In this document: one piece after another, positions 41,801 through 49,407 of the stretch
Layout of the letters: each line of letters starts with the position of its first letter
Position numbering within the stretch: the stretch's first letter is position 1
Assembly (NCBI RefSeq): GCF_038007285.1
Contig: NZ_JBBOWX010000002.1
Location: forward strand, 124,001-188,000
Direction: 5' to 3'
From: Sporosarcina sp. FSL K6-3457
GTDB lineage: Bacteria; Bacillota; Bacilli; Bacillales_A; Planococcaceae
Length of the DNA: 64,000 nt
Program-made: the position numbers and the translations under genes
The notes under the pieces: model-generated
Databases searched by the model: none
What the model was told of the DNA's origin: nothing
The model's input: the letters and a program-made list of their open reading frames with translations, nothing else

Positions 41801-44658
41801 ACAACGGCTATGAGTTTGAAAATTGGACTGTAGAGGGAGTCACGATTTCTGACAATCCGGAGTATATTCTGAAAGCTGATAAAAACTATAATCTGATAGC
41901 AAATTTTAAACCGAAGGATTACAGCATCACTTATCATTTGAATGGTGGAACAAACGATAACAGTAATCCCACAAGTTACACAATTACAACAGAGACTATA
42001 ACGTTAGGTGAGCCTAGGAGGGTGGGGTATAGCTTTGTAGGATGGCTAGAGCAGGATGCTACTGGTCAGACAGTGACACAAATTGAGAAGGGAAGTACCG
42101 GGGATAAATTACTATGGGCAAAGTGGTTACTCAATTCCATTCCTGCCCCTAATGTAACCACTGATGATGCGTTGAATATAATTATAGGCATCAATTCCAC
42201 GATGGAATATCAAATAGATGACGGGGAATGGACAGCCTATGATGCATCATCTCCACCGGATTTAAGTGGAGATAAGACGGTTAAGGTGAGGGTTAGGGCT
42301 GAATCTGGAACGGGTATGCCAGCAGGAAGCATAACCACTTTACAATTTTCCACTAATATCAGTCTAATGGTTGTTGTATTTGATACTCAAGGTGGTAGTG
42401 AGGTAGGCAACAGAACGGTAAATTATAATACAACAATCGTAGCACCAACACCACCGACAAGGACAGGCTATATATTTGCCGGTTGGTATAAAGAGGTCGG
42501 CTTAATGAATGAGTGGGATTTCTCAATCGACCAGGTAACGTCGGGCACAACGCTTTATGCGAAATGGACTGTTCAAAAGTATACTGTCGATTTTAACGTA
42601 GACGGAGGAAGTATAGTTTCAAGTCAAAACATTGAGCATGGTCAACAAGCAATACAACCGACTGTGCCAACGAAAACGGGTTACACATTTGCTGGCTGGT
42701 ACACGGACGCAACTTTTGGAACAGCTTTTGATTTTGTGACGACACCTATAAGTGGAGCTACAACGGTTTATGCAAAGTGGGCAATCCAAAAACATGCTGT
42801 TGATTTTAATGTAGACGGGGGAAGCAAAGTTTCGAGTCAAAATATCGAGCATGGTCAAAAAGCAACGCAACCGACCGCGCCAACGAAAACGGGTTACACA
42901 TTTGCTGGCTGGTATACGGACGCAACTTTTGAAACAACTTTTGATTTTGTGGCGACACCTATAAGTGAAGCTACAACGGTTTATACGAAATGGACAATCA
43001 CTAGCTACACCGTTACATTTGATTCTCAAGGTGGACATGCAATAGGCAGTACAACCGCAAACTATAATACGACAATCACAGCACCTACATCGCCAACGCG
43101 AGCAGGTTATACATTTGGCGGTTGGTACAAAGAAGTAGGCTTGACCAATGCATGGAACTTTACAACGAATTCCGTAATAGGGGATACAACGCTCTATGCG
43201 AAATGGACTGTCAATGAACCGATACCACCATCAACAGAGTCAACAGTACCATCGTCACCAACACCGACACAACCAACTGTTGAGGAAATCAATGTCGATG
43301 TAGAAATTGGAACAGCCATCACCAAAACACCAGTTAAGCGTACGACAGAACCGGATGGAACTGTCAAAGACCAAGTAACCTTCACAACAGAAAAAGTGAA
43401 TGAAGCCATCGAGAAACTAAGAGAATTACAACAGGATACGGCAAGAATCATCATTCCTGATAACGAAGACAAAGTGAGTGAAGTGAATGTAACGGTTCCA
43501 AGGGAATCCGTGGATGCACTCGCTAACGAGAAAGCCAATCTAGAAATCTATACAGAAAATGTTCAAATTCGTATTCCGTACACTTCAATGCAAGATTTCG
43601 GAGAAGATTTATATTTCCGTGTTGTCCCGCTGAAAGAGCAGACACAAAAAAATGAGGTCGAAGAACGGGCTAAACAAGAAGAGAGTGTTCAAAAGATAGC
43701 CAATGGGAAAACAATTCAAGTGTTAGGTAGACCGATGGTAATTGAAACAAATATGGAAAATCGTCCAGTAACGCTAACAATCCCACTGCCTGATGCGTTA
43801 CCGACGGATGAAAAAGAACGTCAGCATCTACTGGATAATCTTGTAGTTTACATTGAGCATGATGACGGTACAAAAGAAGTCATTCAAGGGAAGCTTGTTA
43901 CCTATAAAGATGGTAAACAAGGGATAGAATTCGGGATAGACAAATTCAGTACGTTTACATTAATTTATGTGGAAGGGTTAGTGGATTATTCAGAGGAACA
44001 GGATGTGAACTCGCATTCTGCATATATTCAAGGATATCCAGATAAAACGTTTAAACTGAATGCCCCTGTGACAAGATCACAAATGGCAACGATGTTAGCA
44101 AGAAATAGTGGCTACACTGAAGAAGCAGACGAAACAGATTGGTATAATGATGTACCGAAAACACACGGAGCATACAACGCTATTTTAACTGTCAAAAAAA
44201 TAGGAGTTATGGTCGGAGATGGCAATTCCTTCAACCCAAGCGGAAACATTACACGTGCACAAATGGCTAGAATTGTCTATAGATGGGTTCAAAATGCCTG
44301 TGAAAATGATTCGAATGCTTACGAAAAGTGTGCAAACCTTTCGAGCATTGATGGAGTCTCGTATACGGATGTTTCAAGTGAGAATTCGGCAGCCCAAGCG
44401 ATTCTTGCCATTCGGAAATTCGAAATAATGGAAGGGTATGGAGACGGGACATTCAGACCTGGTGAAAAATTAACAAGAGCACAAGCTGTCAAAGTATTAA
44501 ATCGTTTATATAAACGTGGTCCACTATATGGGGACTTCGAACCTAGTTTTACAGACGTCCCAACAAGTCATTGGGCATTTAGGGAGATTGAAGAAGCGGC
44601 TCGAAATCACGTGTACACTATTTCAACTGATGGTAAAGAGAATTTCGTGGAAGAATAG
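38872..44658 (+). CDS. Large SLH-anchored surface protein with GLUG and InlB-type repeats
   Basis: 1928 residues from ATG 38872 (AAGGAGTG upstream). A signal peptide (about 1-35) is followed by two similar halves, each with GLUG repeats (VGGLVG... motifs; about 45-300 and 400-660) and an Ig-like module beginning TVAPVLTAG (about 310 and 671). A region of unknown fold comes next, then five Listeria-Bacteroides (InlB B-type) repeats of ~70 residues with GYTFAGWY and TTVYAKW signatures (about 1017-1446). A Pro/Ser/Thr linker and a ~200-residue domain precede three SLH domains (about 1713 to the end) that bind pyruvylated cell-wall polymer. It is likely an adhesin or S-layer-associated protein. 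Confidence 0.9.
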   Translation: MKNRKWIKVMSMFLVVLLISNGLQLGLVGKGYAIEDDGIAGDGMEANPFIITTPEQLDKVRDNLTAHYKLGNDIDLNVSPYNTGEGWEPIGSDSDQFGGSFDGNGKIISNLFINRPDEENMGLFGYVSGQVKNLGLQNANITGNLKVGALVGTNMGGNISKTSASGVVEGSLFVGGLVGYSTGTIDKSHATSNVSGQQQSVGGLVGQNNGSISESYAAGNVSVLPSTSFVGGLVGLGHGLVDNVTSSYWDNETTGQTTSFASDDLFGKTTTEMMQQATFVDWDFGGTWEINEGTSYPTLKFQDSTGGADTVAPVLTAGTAERTSDATATVKFTSNEAGEYYYSVIAVGEPVPTLDTNGIGVATTTEETIISLIGLASGVQDIYIQVKDAAGNISIALKIEIPIYSGMAGEGTEANPYIVTTPEQLNQVRDNLTAHYKLENNIDLSMYGADYDEGKGWIPIATFTGSFDGNGKTISNLFIDRLADDSIGLFGRVQGQGNISNVGLVGIDIKGKQNVGGLVGFNSGTISRSYVTGSVIGRNYTGGLVGFNYGGSEVIKSYSQATVDGTTEIGGLVGVNSGSINESYSTGKVTSANGVGGLVSFSPGSATSSYWDTEATGQTTSAGSDASFGKTTVEMKQQSTFAGWDFDDTWKINEGVGYPAFIWQEDDGGSDTVAPVLTAGTVERTSDATATVKFTSNEAGEYYYSVIAVGEPVPTLDTNGIGVATTTEETTISLSDLVLGAQDIYIQVKDTAGNVSTALKIEIPAPANEEGTISWDIYSGGAAGLAGKLTPSLQLKSSEQGIPTTMQSYSDSHVESGISYTVKSSGSSDIRRWWYNLFFVPNPQPANLADKLIIELSGNVYYFGAKFTGTNSGGLLQNGTTVNVTVTDKQGNSKIFTHSDQGENYYLIQSEFPISKIEVDAENQYSTSGEIVIGSFYDEIPPNYTISPSTNNPIEGTVTGGGTYLEGVETMVKATPNNGYEFENWTVEGVTISDNPEYILKADKNYNLIANFKPKDYSITYHLNGGTNDNSNPTSYTITTETITLGEPRRVGYSFVGWLEQDATGQTVTQIEKGSTGDKLLWAKWLLNSIPAPNVTTDDALNIIIGINSTMEYQIDDGEWTAYDASSPPDLSGDKTVKVRVRAESGTGMPAGSITTLQFSTNISLMVVVFDTQGGSEVGNRTVNYNTTIVAPTPPTRTGYIFAGWYKEVGLMNEWDFSIDQVTSGTTLYAKWTVQKYTVDFNVDGGSIVSSQNIEHGQQAIQPTVPTKTGYTFAGWYTDATFGTAFDFVTTPISGATTVYAKWAIQKHAVDFNVDGGSKVSSQNIEHGQKATQPTAPTKTGYTFAGWYTDATFETTFDFVATPISEATTVYTKWTITSYTVTFDSQGGHAIGSTTANYNTTITAPTSPTRAGYTFGGWYKEVGLTNAWNFTTNSVIGDTTLYAKWTVNEPIPPSTESTVPSSPTPTQPTVEEINVDVEIGTAITKTPVKRTTEPDGTVKDQVTFTTEKVNEAIEKLRELQQDTARIIIPDNEDKVSEVNVTVPRESVDALANEKANLEIYTENVQIRIPYTSMQDFGEDLYFRVVPLKEQTQKNEVEERAKQEESVQKIANGKTIQVLGRPMVIETNMENRPVTLTIPLPDALPTDEKERQHLLDNLVVYIEHDDGTKEVIQGKLVTYKDGKQGIEFGIDKFSTFTLIYVEGLVDYSEEQDVNSHSAYIQGYPDKTFKLNAPVTRSQMATMLARNSGYTEEADETDWYNDVPKTHGAYNAILTVKKIGVMVGDGNSFNPSGNITRAQMARIVYRWVQNACENDSNAYEKCANLSSIDGVSYTDVSSENSAAQAILAIRKFEIMEGYGDGTFRPGEKLTRAQAVKVLNRLYKRGPLYGDFEPSFTDVPTSHWAFREIEEAARNHVYTISTDGKENFVEE

Positions 44659-44670
44659 TTATTCAAACAT

Positions 44671-44706
44671 GGCAAATCTGTTTCATTAGCAGATTTGCCT
44701 TTTTTT
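44671..44706 (+). terminator. Rho-independent terminator of the SLH surface protein gene
   Basis: A perfect 10-bp stem (GGCAAATCTG / CAGATTTGCC) is followed by seven T. Confidence 0.92.
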
Positions 44707-44788
44707 AGTATTATACTTCAAACCGTCCCTTTTGTTTTTTTAGAAAAACTTTGATAGGCTTAGTTGAAAAGGTAAAGGTGGGTTATGC

Positions 44789-45559
44789 GTGATTATTCGT
44801 GAAGAAAGATGGGGTCATATCCCTTTATTACATATAGTAGAAGAAGGATATCAAGACAAACAGGTGCCAGTTGTTATTTTCCTCCATGGTTTTACAAGTG
44901 CGAAAGAGCATAATTTACATTATGCCCATAATATCGCGAAAAAAGGTATTCGTGTCCTGCTGCCGGATGCACATCTTCATGGTGCTCGGGATGAGAATTT
45001 AGATGAGGTCCAGCAAAGCTTGCGTTTTTGGGAAATTGTTTTAACTTCGATTGAGGAGGTAGGCTTCCTTCGTGAAGAACTTAGGACACGTGGACTTATT
45101 GCGATGGAGAAAATTGGGTTAGGTGGAACGTCGATGGGTGGCATTGCAACGCTTGGTTGCCTGACGGTGTATGACTGGGTTGATACGGCATCGGTTATGA
45201 TGGGGGCGCCTAATTTTGTTGAGCTATCCACAGCGCAAATGGCTCAATTTGAACGTGGTGGCTTTAAGTTGCCAATCACCGATGAGGAAAAACAAGGATT
45301 ACTGAATACGTTATCGACATTTGATTTGGCAAACCATCCATCTGCATTGAACAATCGACCTGTTTATTTTTGGCATGGCAAACAGGATACAGTCGTGCCA
45401 TATGAACCAACACGCAATTTTTATGAAGCCGTGAAAAAAGACTATGCAGCTAATCCTGAACGTTTTGTGTTTGTATCTGATGATATGGCGGGACATGCGG
45501 TATCGAGAAAGGGAATGCTGCAAGCAGCAGAATGGTTTGCTTCCTATTTGAAAGGGTGA
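44789..45559 (+). CDS. yitV: YitV-like alpha/beta hydrolase (esterase)
   Basis: 256 residues with an alpha/beta hydrolase fold: oxyanion loop FLHGFTSAKE (about 32-41), nucleophile elbow GGTSMGG (about 112-118), acid Asp in GKQDTVVPYEP, and His in MAGHAVSRKG. It is a cytosolic prolyl-oligopeptidase-family esterase of unknown substrate. The start is GTG with AAAGGTGGG upstream. It is followed by yitW, as in B. subtilis. Confidence 0.82.
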   Translation: MIIREERWGHIPLLHIVEEGYQDKQVPVVIFLHGFTSAKEHNLHYAHNIAKKGIRVLLPDAHLHGARDENLDEVQQSLRFWEIVLTSIEEVGFLREELRTRGLIAMEKIGLGGTSMGGIATLGCLTVYDWVDTASVMMGAPNFVELSTAQMAQFERGGFKLPITDEEKQGLLNTLSTFDLANHPSALNNRPVYFWHGKQDTVVPYEPTRNFYEAVKKDYAANPERFVFVSDDMAGHAVSRKGMLQAAEWFASYLKG

Positions 45560-45649
45560 AGCGAACTCTGGTATGATGAAGATATTAACTTGATACTGCA
45601 GGAAATCGAAATGACCTGCGTAATTGATTAAACGGAAAGAGGGATGAAG

Positions 45650-45958
45650 ATGGATGAGGCGATGAAAGAAAGCATGATGGGTGCTCTAGAAAATGTCATT
45701 GATCCAGAGCTAGGTGTCGATATTGTCAACTTAGGACTTGTTTACGATGTTGAGTTGGACGAAGCGGGTACGTCAAAAGTGACGATGACACTTACATCAA
45801 TAGGCTGTCCAATGGGGCCGCAAATTATTGCGAATATAAAACAAGAACTGATGGAGCTTCCAGAAGTTAAGGATGTAGATGTCAATGTGATCTGGAATCC
45901 ACCATGGTCAAGAGATATGATGTCGCGCTATGCAAAAATGGCGCTCGGTGTACGATAA
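45650..45958 (+). CDS. yitW: YitW-like MIP18 (DUF59) iron-sulfur assembly protein
   Basis: 102 residues when started at ATG 45650 (AGAGGG 6 bases upstream), the B. subtilis YitW length; an ATG two codons upstream touches the ribosome site. The fold signature is NVIDPELGVDIVNLGLVYDVE, a conserved SIGCPMG cysteine loop and the C-terminal VIWNPPWSRDMMS. SufT/DUF59 proteins help insert or repair Fe-S clusters. Confidence 0.88.
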   Translation: MDEAMKESMMGALENVIDPELGVDIVNLGLVYDVELDEAGTSKVTMTLTSIGCPMGPQIIANIKQELMELPEVKDVDVNVIWNPPWSRDMMSRYAKMALGVR

Positions 45959-45974
45959 GTAAATAGATAGATGT

Positions 45975-46011
45975 GGCTGTATGACTGATTCCAGGTCGTA
46001 CAGCTTTTTTT
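45975..46011 (+). terminator. Rho-independent terminator of yitW
   Basis: GCTGTATGAC pairs with GTCGTACAGC and is followed by eight T. Confidence 0.88.
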
Positions 46012-46132
46012 ATTTTAGAACGATACCTAGTTTTGGGTAATACTGTTTAAGAAGGAACCAAAGCAGGGGGTTAAAGCCAAACTGAATCAAATTGTTATTT
46101 TATATTCATCAAGGAATTTTGCTAAAGCAAAC

Positions 46133-46165
46133 AAAAAACCATCTCCGCCGAGGGAGATGGTTTTT
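46133..46165 (-). terminator. Rho-independent terminator of the DUF2929 gene
   Basis: AAAAACCATCTCC and GGAGATGGTTTTT surround a short loop; A/T tracts on both sides make it bidirectional. Confidence 0.85.
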
Positions 46166-46173
46166 GTTGTTGA

Positions 46174-46356
46174 TTAATGATCAGCAATCTCGCCTTCTGG
46201 CAAAGCCTCACCAATGAAGATGACTAATAGCGCGGCGACAACCGCAACGATTATACCTGCTGAAAAATTGAACTCAACGTTGGCGATTGATCCGGCAACG
46301 TAGTTTAACATCGCGACTAAAGCGAAAGCCCAAAAGAGTGTCATGATATATCTCAT
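46174..46356 (-). CDS. DUF2929 small membrane protein
   Basis: 60 residues when started at ATG 46356, 5 bases after AGAGGTGA; the in-frame GTG at 46365 lies inside that site. Two membrane segments (about 4-25 and 30-50) and an acidic C-terminus fit the DUF2929 family found beside fabHF in Bacillales. Function unknown. It is divergent from fabH. Confidence 0.75.
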   Translation of the reverse strand: MRYIMTLFWAFALVAMLNYVAGSIANVEFNFSAGIIVAVVAALLVIFIGEALPEGEIADH

Positions 46357-46468
46357 TGAATTCACCTCTACAATATTATTTCATCCTTCATCATATCATA
46401 GCGAGCCTATTGGAGAAACAAATATCCACGTAAATAGTCACTTTATTTGACTAAAAAGTGTCGGTGGG

Positions 46469-46497
46469 TTGTAAAATGTGCGCATTTCTTTTATGAT
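46469..46497 (+). promoter_or_regulatory. Predicted SigmaA promoter of fabH
   Basis: TTGTAA, 17 bases, TATGAT, with the -10 touching the FapR operator. An alternative (TTGACT at 46447, 17 bases, TGTAAA) lies just upstream. Confidence 0.5.
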
Positions 46498-46513
46498 TGA
46501 TACCAGGTACTAA
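46497..46513 (+). promoter_or_regulatory. FapR operator upstream of fabH
   Basis: TTGATACCAGGTACTAA differs at one position from a perfect TTAGTACC-type inverted repeat, the FapR operator consensus. It covers the -10/start region, where FapR represses fatty acid synthesis until malonyl-CoA releases it. Confidence 0.85.
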
Positions 46514-46543
46514 TAATAGATGATAAGAACGGGAGATGTTGGT

Positions 46544-47476
46544 ATGAATGCTGGTCTTATTGGCGTCGGTAAATACGTACCGTCACAAATTTTGACGAAT
46601 GCGGACCTTGAAAAACGTATGGATACATCGGATGAATGGATTCGAACGATGACCGGTATAGAAGAGAGACGGATTGCGGATGATTCAATGGATACATCTG
46701 ACATGGCTTATAATGCAGCGGTAGAAGCGATTCGACATGCTGGGATTAAAGCAGAGGAAATTGGCTTAATACTTGTTGCGACAGTTACACCGGATCGTCC
46801 ATTTCCGTCTGTGTCAACGATGATACAAGAACGTTTAGGCGCAAAAAATGCTGCTGCAATGGATATTTCTGCGGCATGTGCGGGCTTCATGTATGGAGTT
46901 GTGACAGCGAAGCAGTTTGTGGAGTCAGGTGTCTATGATTATATACTTGTTGTAGGCGTTGAAAAATTATCTAAAATCACGGATTGGGAAGATCGCAATA
47001 CAGCTGTTTTATTTGGCGATGGCGCTGGAGCGGCAATTGTTGGTAAGGTAAGTGAAGGTCGAGGAATTTTATCATTTGAACTTGGAGCGGATGGCAGTGG
47101 GGGGAAACATCTGTACCAAGATAAGTATCTTCATATGAATGGTCGCGAAGTATTTAAATTCGCTGTTCGTCAAATGGGTGAATCAGCTGTCAATGTTATT
47201 GAAAAAGCAGGACTGGAGAAGGAAGATGTCGATTTCTTAATTCCACACCAGGCCAATATCCGTATTATGGAGGCTTCTCGTGAGCGTCTTGGCTTACCGG
47301 TTGAAAAGATGTCGAAAACGGTTCATAAATATGGCAATACCTCGGCAGCCTCGATTCCAATTTCACTTGTTGATGATTTAGCTGAAGGTCGAGTGAAGGA
47401 TGATGATATACTTGTGATGGTCGGATTTGGTGGAGGTCTCACATGGGGTGCTTTGTGCATTAAGTGGGGAAGATAA
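46544..47476 (+). CDS. fabH: Beta-ketoacyl-ACP synthase III
   Basis: 310 residues from ATG 46544 (GGGAGATG 6 bases upstream; the earlier ATG at 46520 lacks a site). The catalytic triad is visible: Cys112 (ISAACAGFMYG), His in IPHQANIRI and Asn in YGNTSAAS. It condenses acyl-CoA (branched primers in Bacillales) with malonyl-ACP to start fatty acid synthesis. It is in an operon with fabF 73 bases downstream, under a FapR operator. Confidence 0.96.
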   Translation: MNAGLIGVGKYVPSQILTNADLEKRMDTSDEWIRTMTGIEERRIADDSMDTSDMAYNAAVEAIRHAGIKAEEIGLILVATVTPDRPFPSVSTMIQERLGAKNAAAMDISAACAGFMYGVVTAKQFVESGVYDYILVVGVEKLSKITDWEDRNTAVLFGDGAGAAIVGKVSEGRGILSFELGADGSGGKHLYQDKYLHMNGREVFKFAVRQMGESAVNVIEKAGLEKEDVDFLIPHQANIRIMEASRERLGLPVEKMSKTVHKYGNTSAASIPISLVDDLAEGRVKDDDILVMVGFGGGLTWGALCIKWGR

Positions 47477-47549
47477 TTGATTGTAATAAAAACAATGGGG
47501 AACTATGGGGAATGGGTTCATTAATTAGGTAGAAGGGAAGTATTGTCAC

Positions 47550-48785
47550 ATGGAAAAAAGACGTGTAGTAGTAACAGGAATCGGAGCTATTTCTCCGGTC
47601 GGGAATTCAGCTGAGGAGTCATGGCAATCGGTTTTAGCAGGGAAATCTGGTGTTGGGCCATTAACGAGGCTCGACAGTGAGCAGTTTCCAGTGAAAGTAG
47701 CGGCAGAAGTAAAGGATTTTGATATAGAAGAATATATTTCGCGTAAAGATGCGCGTAAAATGGATCGTTTCACACATTATGCGCTAGCAGCTTCCGTTAT
47801 GGCTATGAAAGATGCCAATCTTGAACTTGAGGGTGACTTGGCATTGCGGACGGGTGTTTGGATTGGCTCTGGAATCGGTGGAATGGAGACACATGAACAG
47901 CAATTCAAGACATTCCTTGAAAAAGGCTATCGTCGTGTCAGTCCGTTTTTCGTTCCGATGATGATTCCAGATATGGCTTCGGGTCAAGTATCGATTCATC
48001 TGGGTGCGAAGGGCATTAACTCTTGTACGGTAACAGCTTGTGCGTCTGGTACAAACTCTATTGGAGATGCGTTTGAAGTAATTCGCCGTGGAGATGCAGA
48101 TGTGATGATTACGGGCGGAGCGGAAGCACCGATTACGACGATGTCGGTTGCTGGTTTTTGTGCCAATACTGCGTTGTCATTGAATCCGGATCCGGCGACG
48201 GCTTCACGTCCATTCGATGCAGAGCGTGATGGTTTTGTAATTGGTGAAGGTGCGGGTATTTTGATTCTTGAAGAATATGAACATGCAATAGCTCGCGGTG
48301 CGAAAATCTATGCTGAACTAGTTGGCTATGGTTCAACAGGCGATGCGCATCATATTACGGCACCAGCTCCAGGTGGAGAAGGCGGTGCACGCGCAATGGC
48401 ACAGGCGATTGAACAAAGTGCTGTTAATCCAAATCAAATTGACTATATCAATGCACATGGAACAAGTACGCCGTATAATGATTTATTCGAAACAATGGCG
48501 GCGAAAACGGTTTTCGGCGAGCATGCGTATAAGCTTGCGATGAGTTCGACGAAATCCATGACAGGCCATTTACTTGGTGCGGCAGGTGGACTGGAAGCAA
48601 TTTTCACAGTGAAGGCGTTGCAGGAAGGCATTTTGCCTCCGACAACGAATTTTGTCAATGCAGATCCAGAATGTGATCTTGATTATGTGACAGAAGGTGC
48701 ACGTAAAGCGGACATCGAGTATGCGATGAGCAACTCACTAGGCTTCGGCGGACATAACGCATCACTTGTTTTTAAAAAGATCTAA
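47550..48785 (+). CDS. fabF: Beta-ketoacyl-ACP synthase II
   Basis: 411 residues. The KAS Cys-His-His triad is Cys164 (TACASGTNS), His303 (NAHGTSTPYND) and His in MTGHLLGAAG. It elongates acyl-ACP chains. The ribosome site (GAAGGGA, about 12 bases away) is weaker than that of fabH. It ends an operon with a terminator about 14 bases after the stop codon. Confidence 0.96.
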   Translation: MEKRRVVVTGIGAISPVGNSAEESWQSVLAGKSGVGPLTRLDSEQFPVKVAAEVKDFDIEEYISRKDARKMDRFTHYALAASVMAMKDANLELEGDLALRTGVWIGSGIGGMETHEQQFKTFLEKGYRRVSPFFVPMMIPDMASGQVSIHLGAKGINSCTVTACASGTNSIGDAFEVIRRGDADVMITGGAEAPITTMSVAGFCANTALSLNPDPATASRPFDAERDGFVIGEGAGILILEEYEHAIARGAKIYAELVGYGSTGDAHHITAPAPGGEGGARAMAQAIEQSAVNPNQIDYINAHGTSTPYNDLFETMAAKTVFGEHAYKLAMSSTKSMTGHLLGAAGGLEAIFTVKALQEGILPPTTNFVNADPECDLDYVTEGARKADIEYAMSNSLGFGGHNASLVFKKI

Positions 48786-48798
48786 TTTGAATTAAGCT

Positions 48799-48830
48799 AA
48801 GGCGTCCTGTTAGATGGGGCGTCTTTTTTT
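48799..48830 (+). terminator. Rho-independent terminator of fabHF
   Basis: AAGGCGTCC pairs with GGGCGTCTT (two G-T pairs) and runs into seven T. Repeat array 4 follows about 16-20 bases later. Confidence 0.82.
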
Positions 48831-48847
48831 GATTTGATTGGGACGGG

Positions 48848-49094
48848 GGAGTTTGCCCTTAGAGTTTCCCGGCTTACTCTGACAGTTCGGTGCTTTACTC
48901 TTACAGTTAGCCGACTTACCCTGACAGTTCGCGTTTACTCTTACAGTTTCTCGACTTACTCTGACAGTTCAGTGCTTTACTCTTACAGTTAGCCGACTTA
49001 CCCTGACAGTTCGCGTTTACTCTTACAGTTCCCCGACTTTCTCTTACAGCTCAGCGTTTTACTCTTCCAGTTTTCGAACTTACCCTGACAGTCC
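48848..49094. repeat. Repeat array 4: about 12 degenerate ~20.5-bp units, 82-bp higher-order period
   Basis: The units share CTKACAGTT and a TTTAC/CTTAC spacer, partly the same words as array 1. CTCTGACAGTTC recurs with GACAGTTC at 48881 and 48963, exactly 82 bp apart, through four different units. It is bounded by the fabF terminator on the left and a minus-strand terminator on the right. Confidence 0.88.
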
Positions 49095-49112
49095 CCCAGC
49101 CCTCTCAATAAT

Positions 49113-49139
49113 AAAAGCCCCCTTCGTCTAAAAGGGGGC
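49113..49139 (-). terminator. Minus-strand terminator downstream of trpS
   Basis: GCCCCCTT (49117-49124) and AAGGGGGC (49132-49139) form an 8-bp stem; on the minus strand TTTTATTATT follows. Confidence 0.75.
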
Positions 49140-49182
49140 CATGCCGTCATATAATTAAAGAAAATTCAAAGGACGATGTACA

Positions 49183-49407
49183 ATGACACGCCTGTTCCTG
49201 TTTCTTATCAGTTATGGACTAATTGTCGTTACGGTATCGAATATGATTTTGTATATTAATTACAAATCGCTCGGCTATGAATGGCGACAGATCATCTACT
49301 TCATTATGCATACTGCTGATTTCATACTCTTTGTACTAGCGGCAATCACGCTAATTCTTACCGTTTACGTCCGAGTCCCATCGCGGCTTCCATCCTCCCG
49401 AGGGTAG
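49183..49407 (+). CDS. Small two-span membrane protein overlapping the trpS 3' end
   Basis: 74 residues with two membrane segments (about 3-25 and 40-63) and an interhelical YINYKSLGYEWRQIIYF stretch. AAAGGA lies about 9 bases before the ATG. Its last 50 bases overlap the 3' end of trpS on the opposite strand. I do not recognise a named family with certainty, but hydrophobic pattern, ribosome site and codon use suggest a real gene. Confidence 0.55.
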   Translation: MTRLFLFLISYGLIVVTVSNMILYINYKSLGYEWRQIIYFIMHTADFILFVLAAITLILTVYVRVPSRLPSSRG

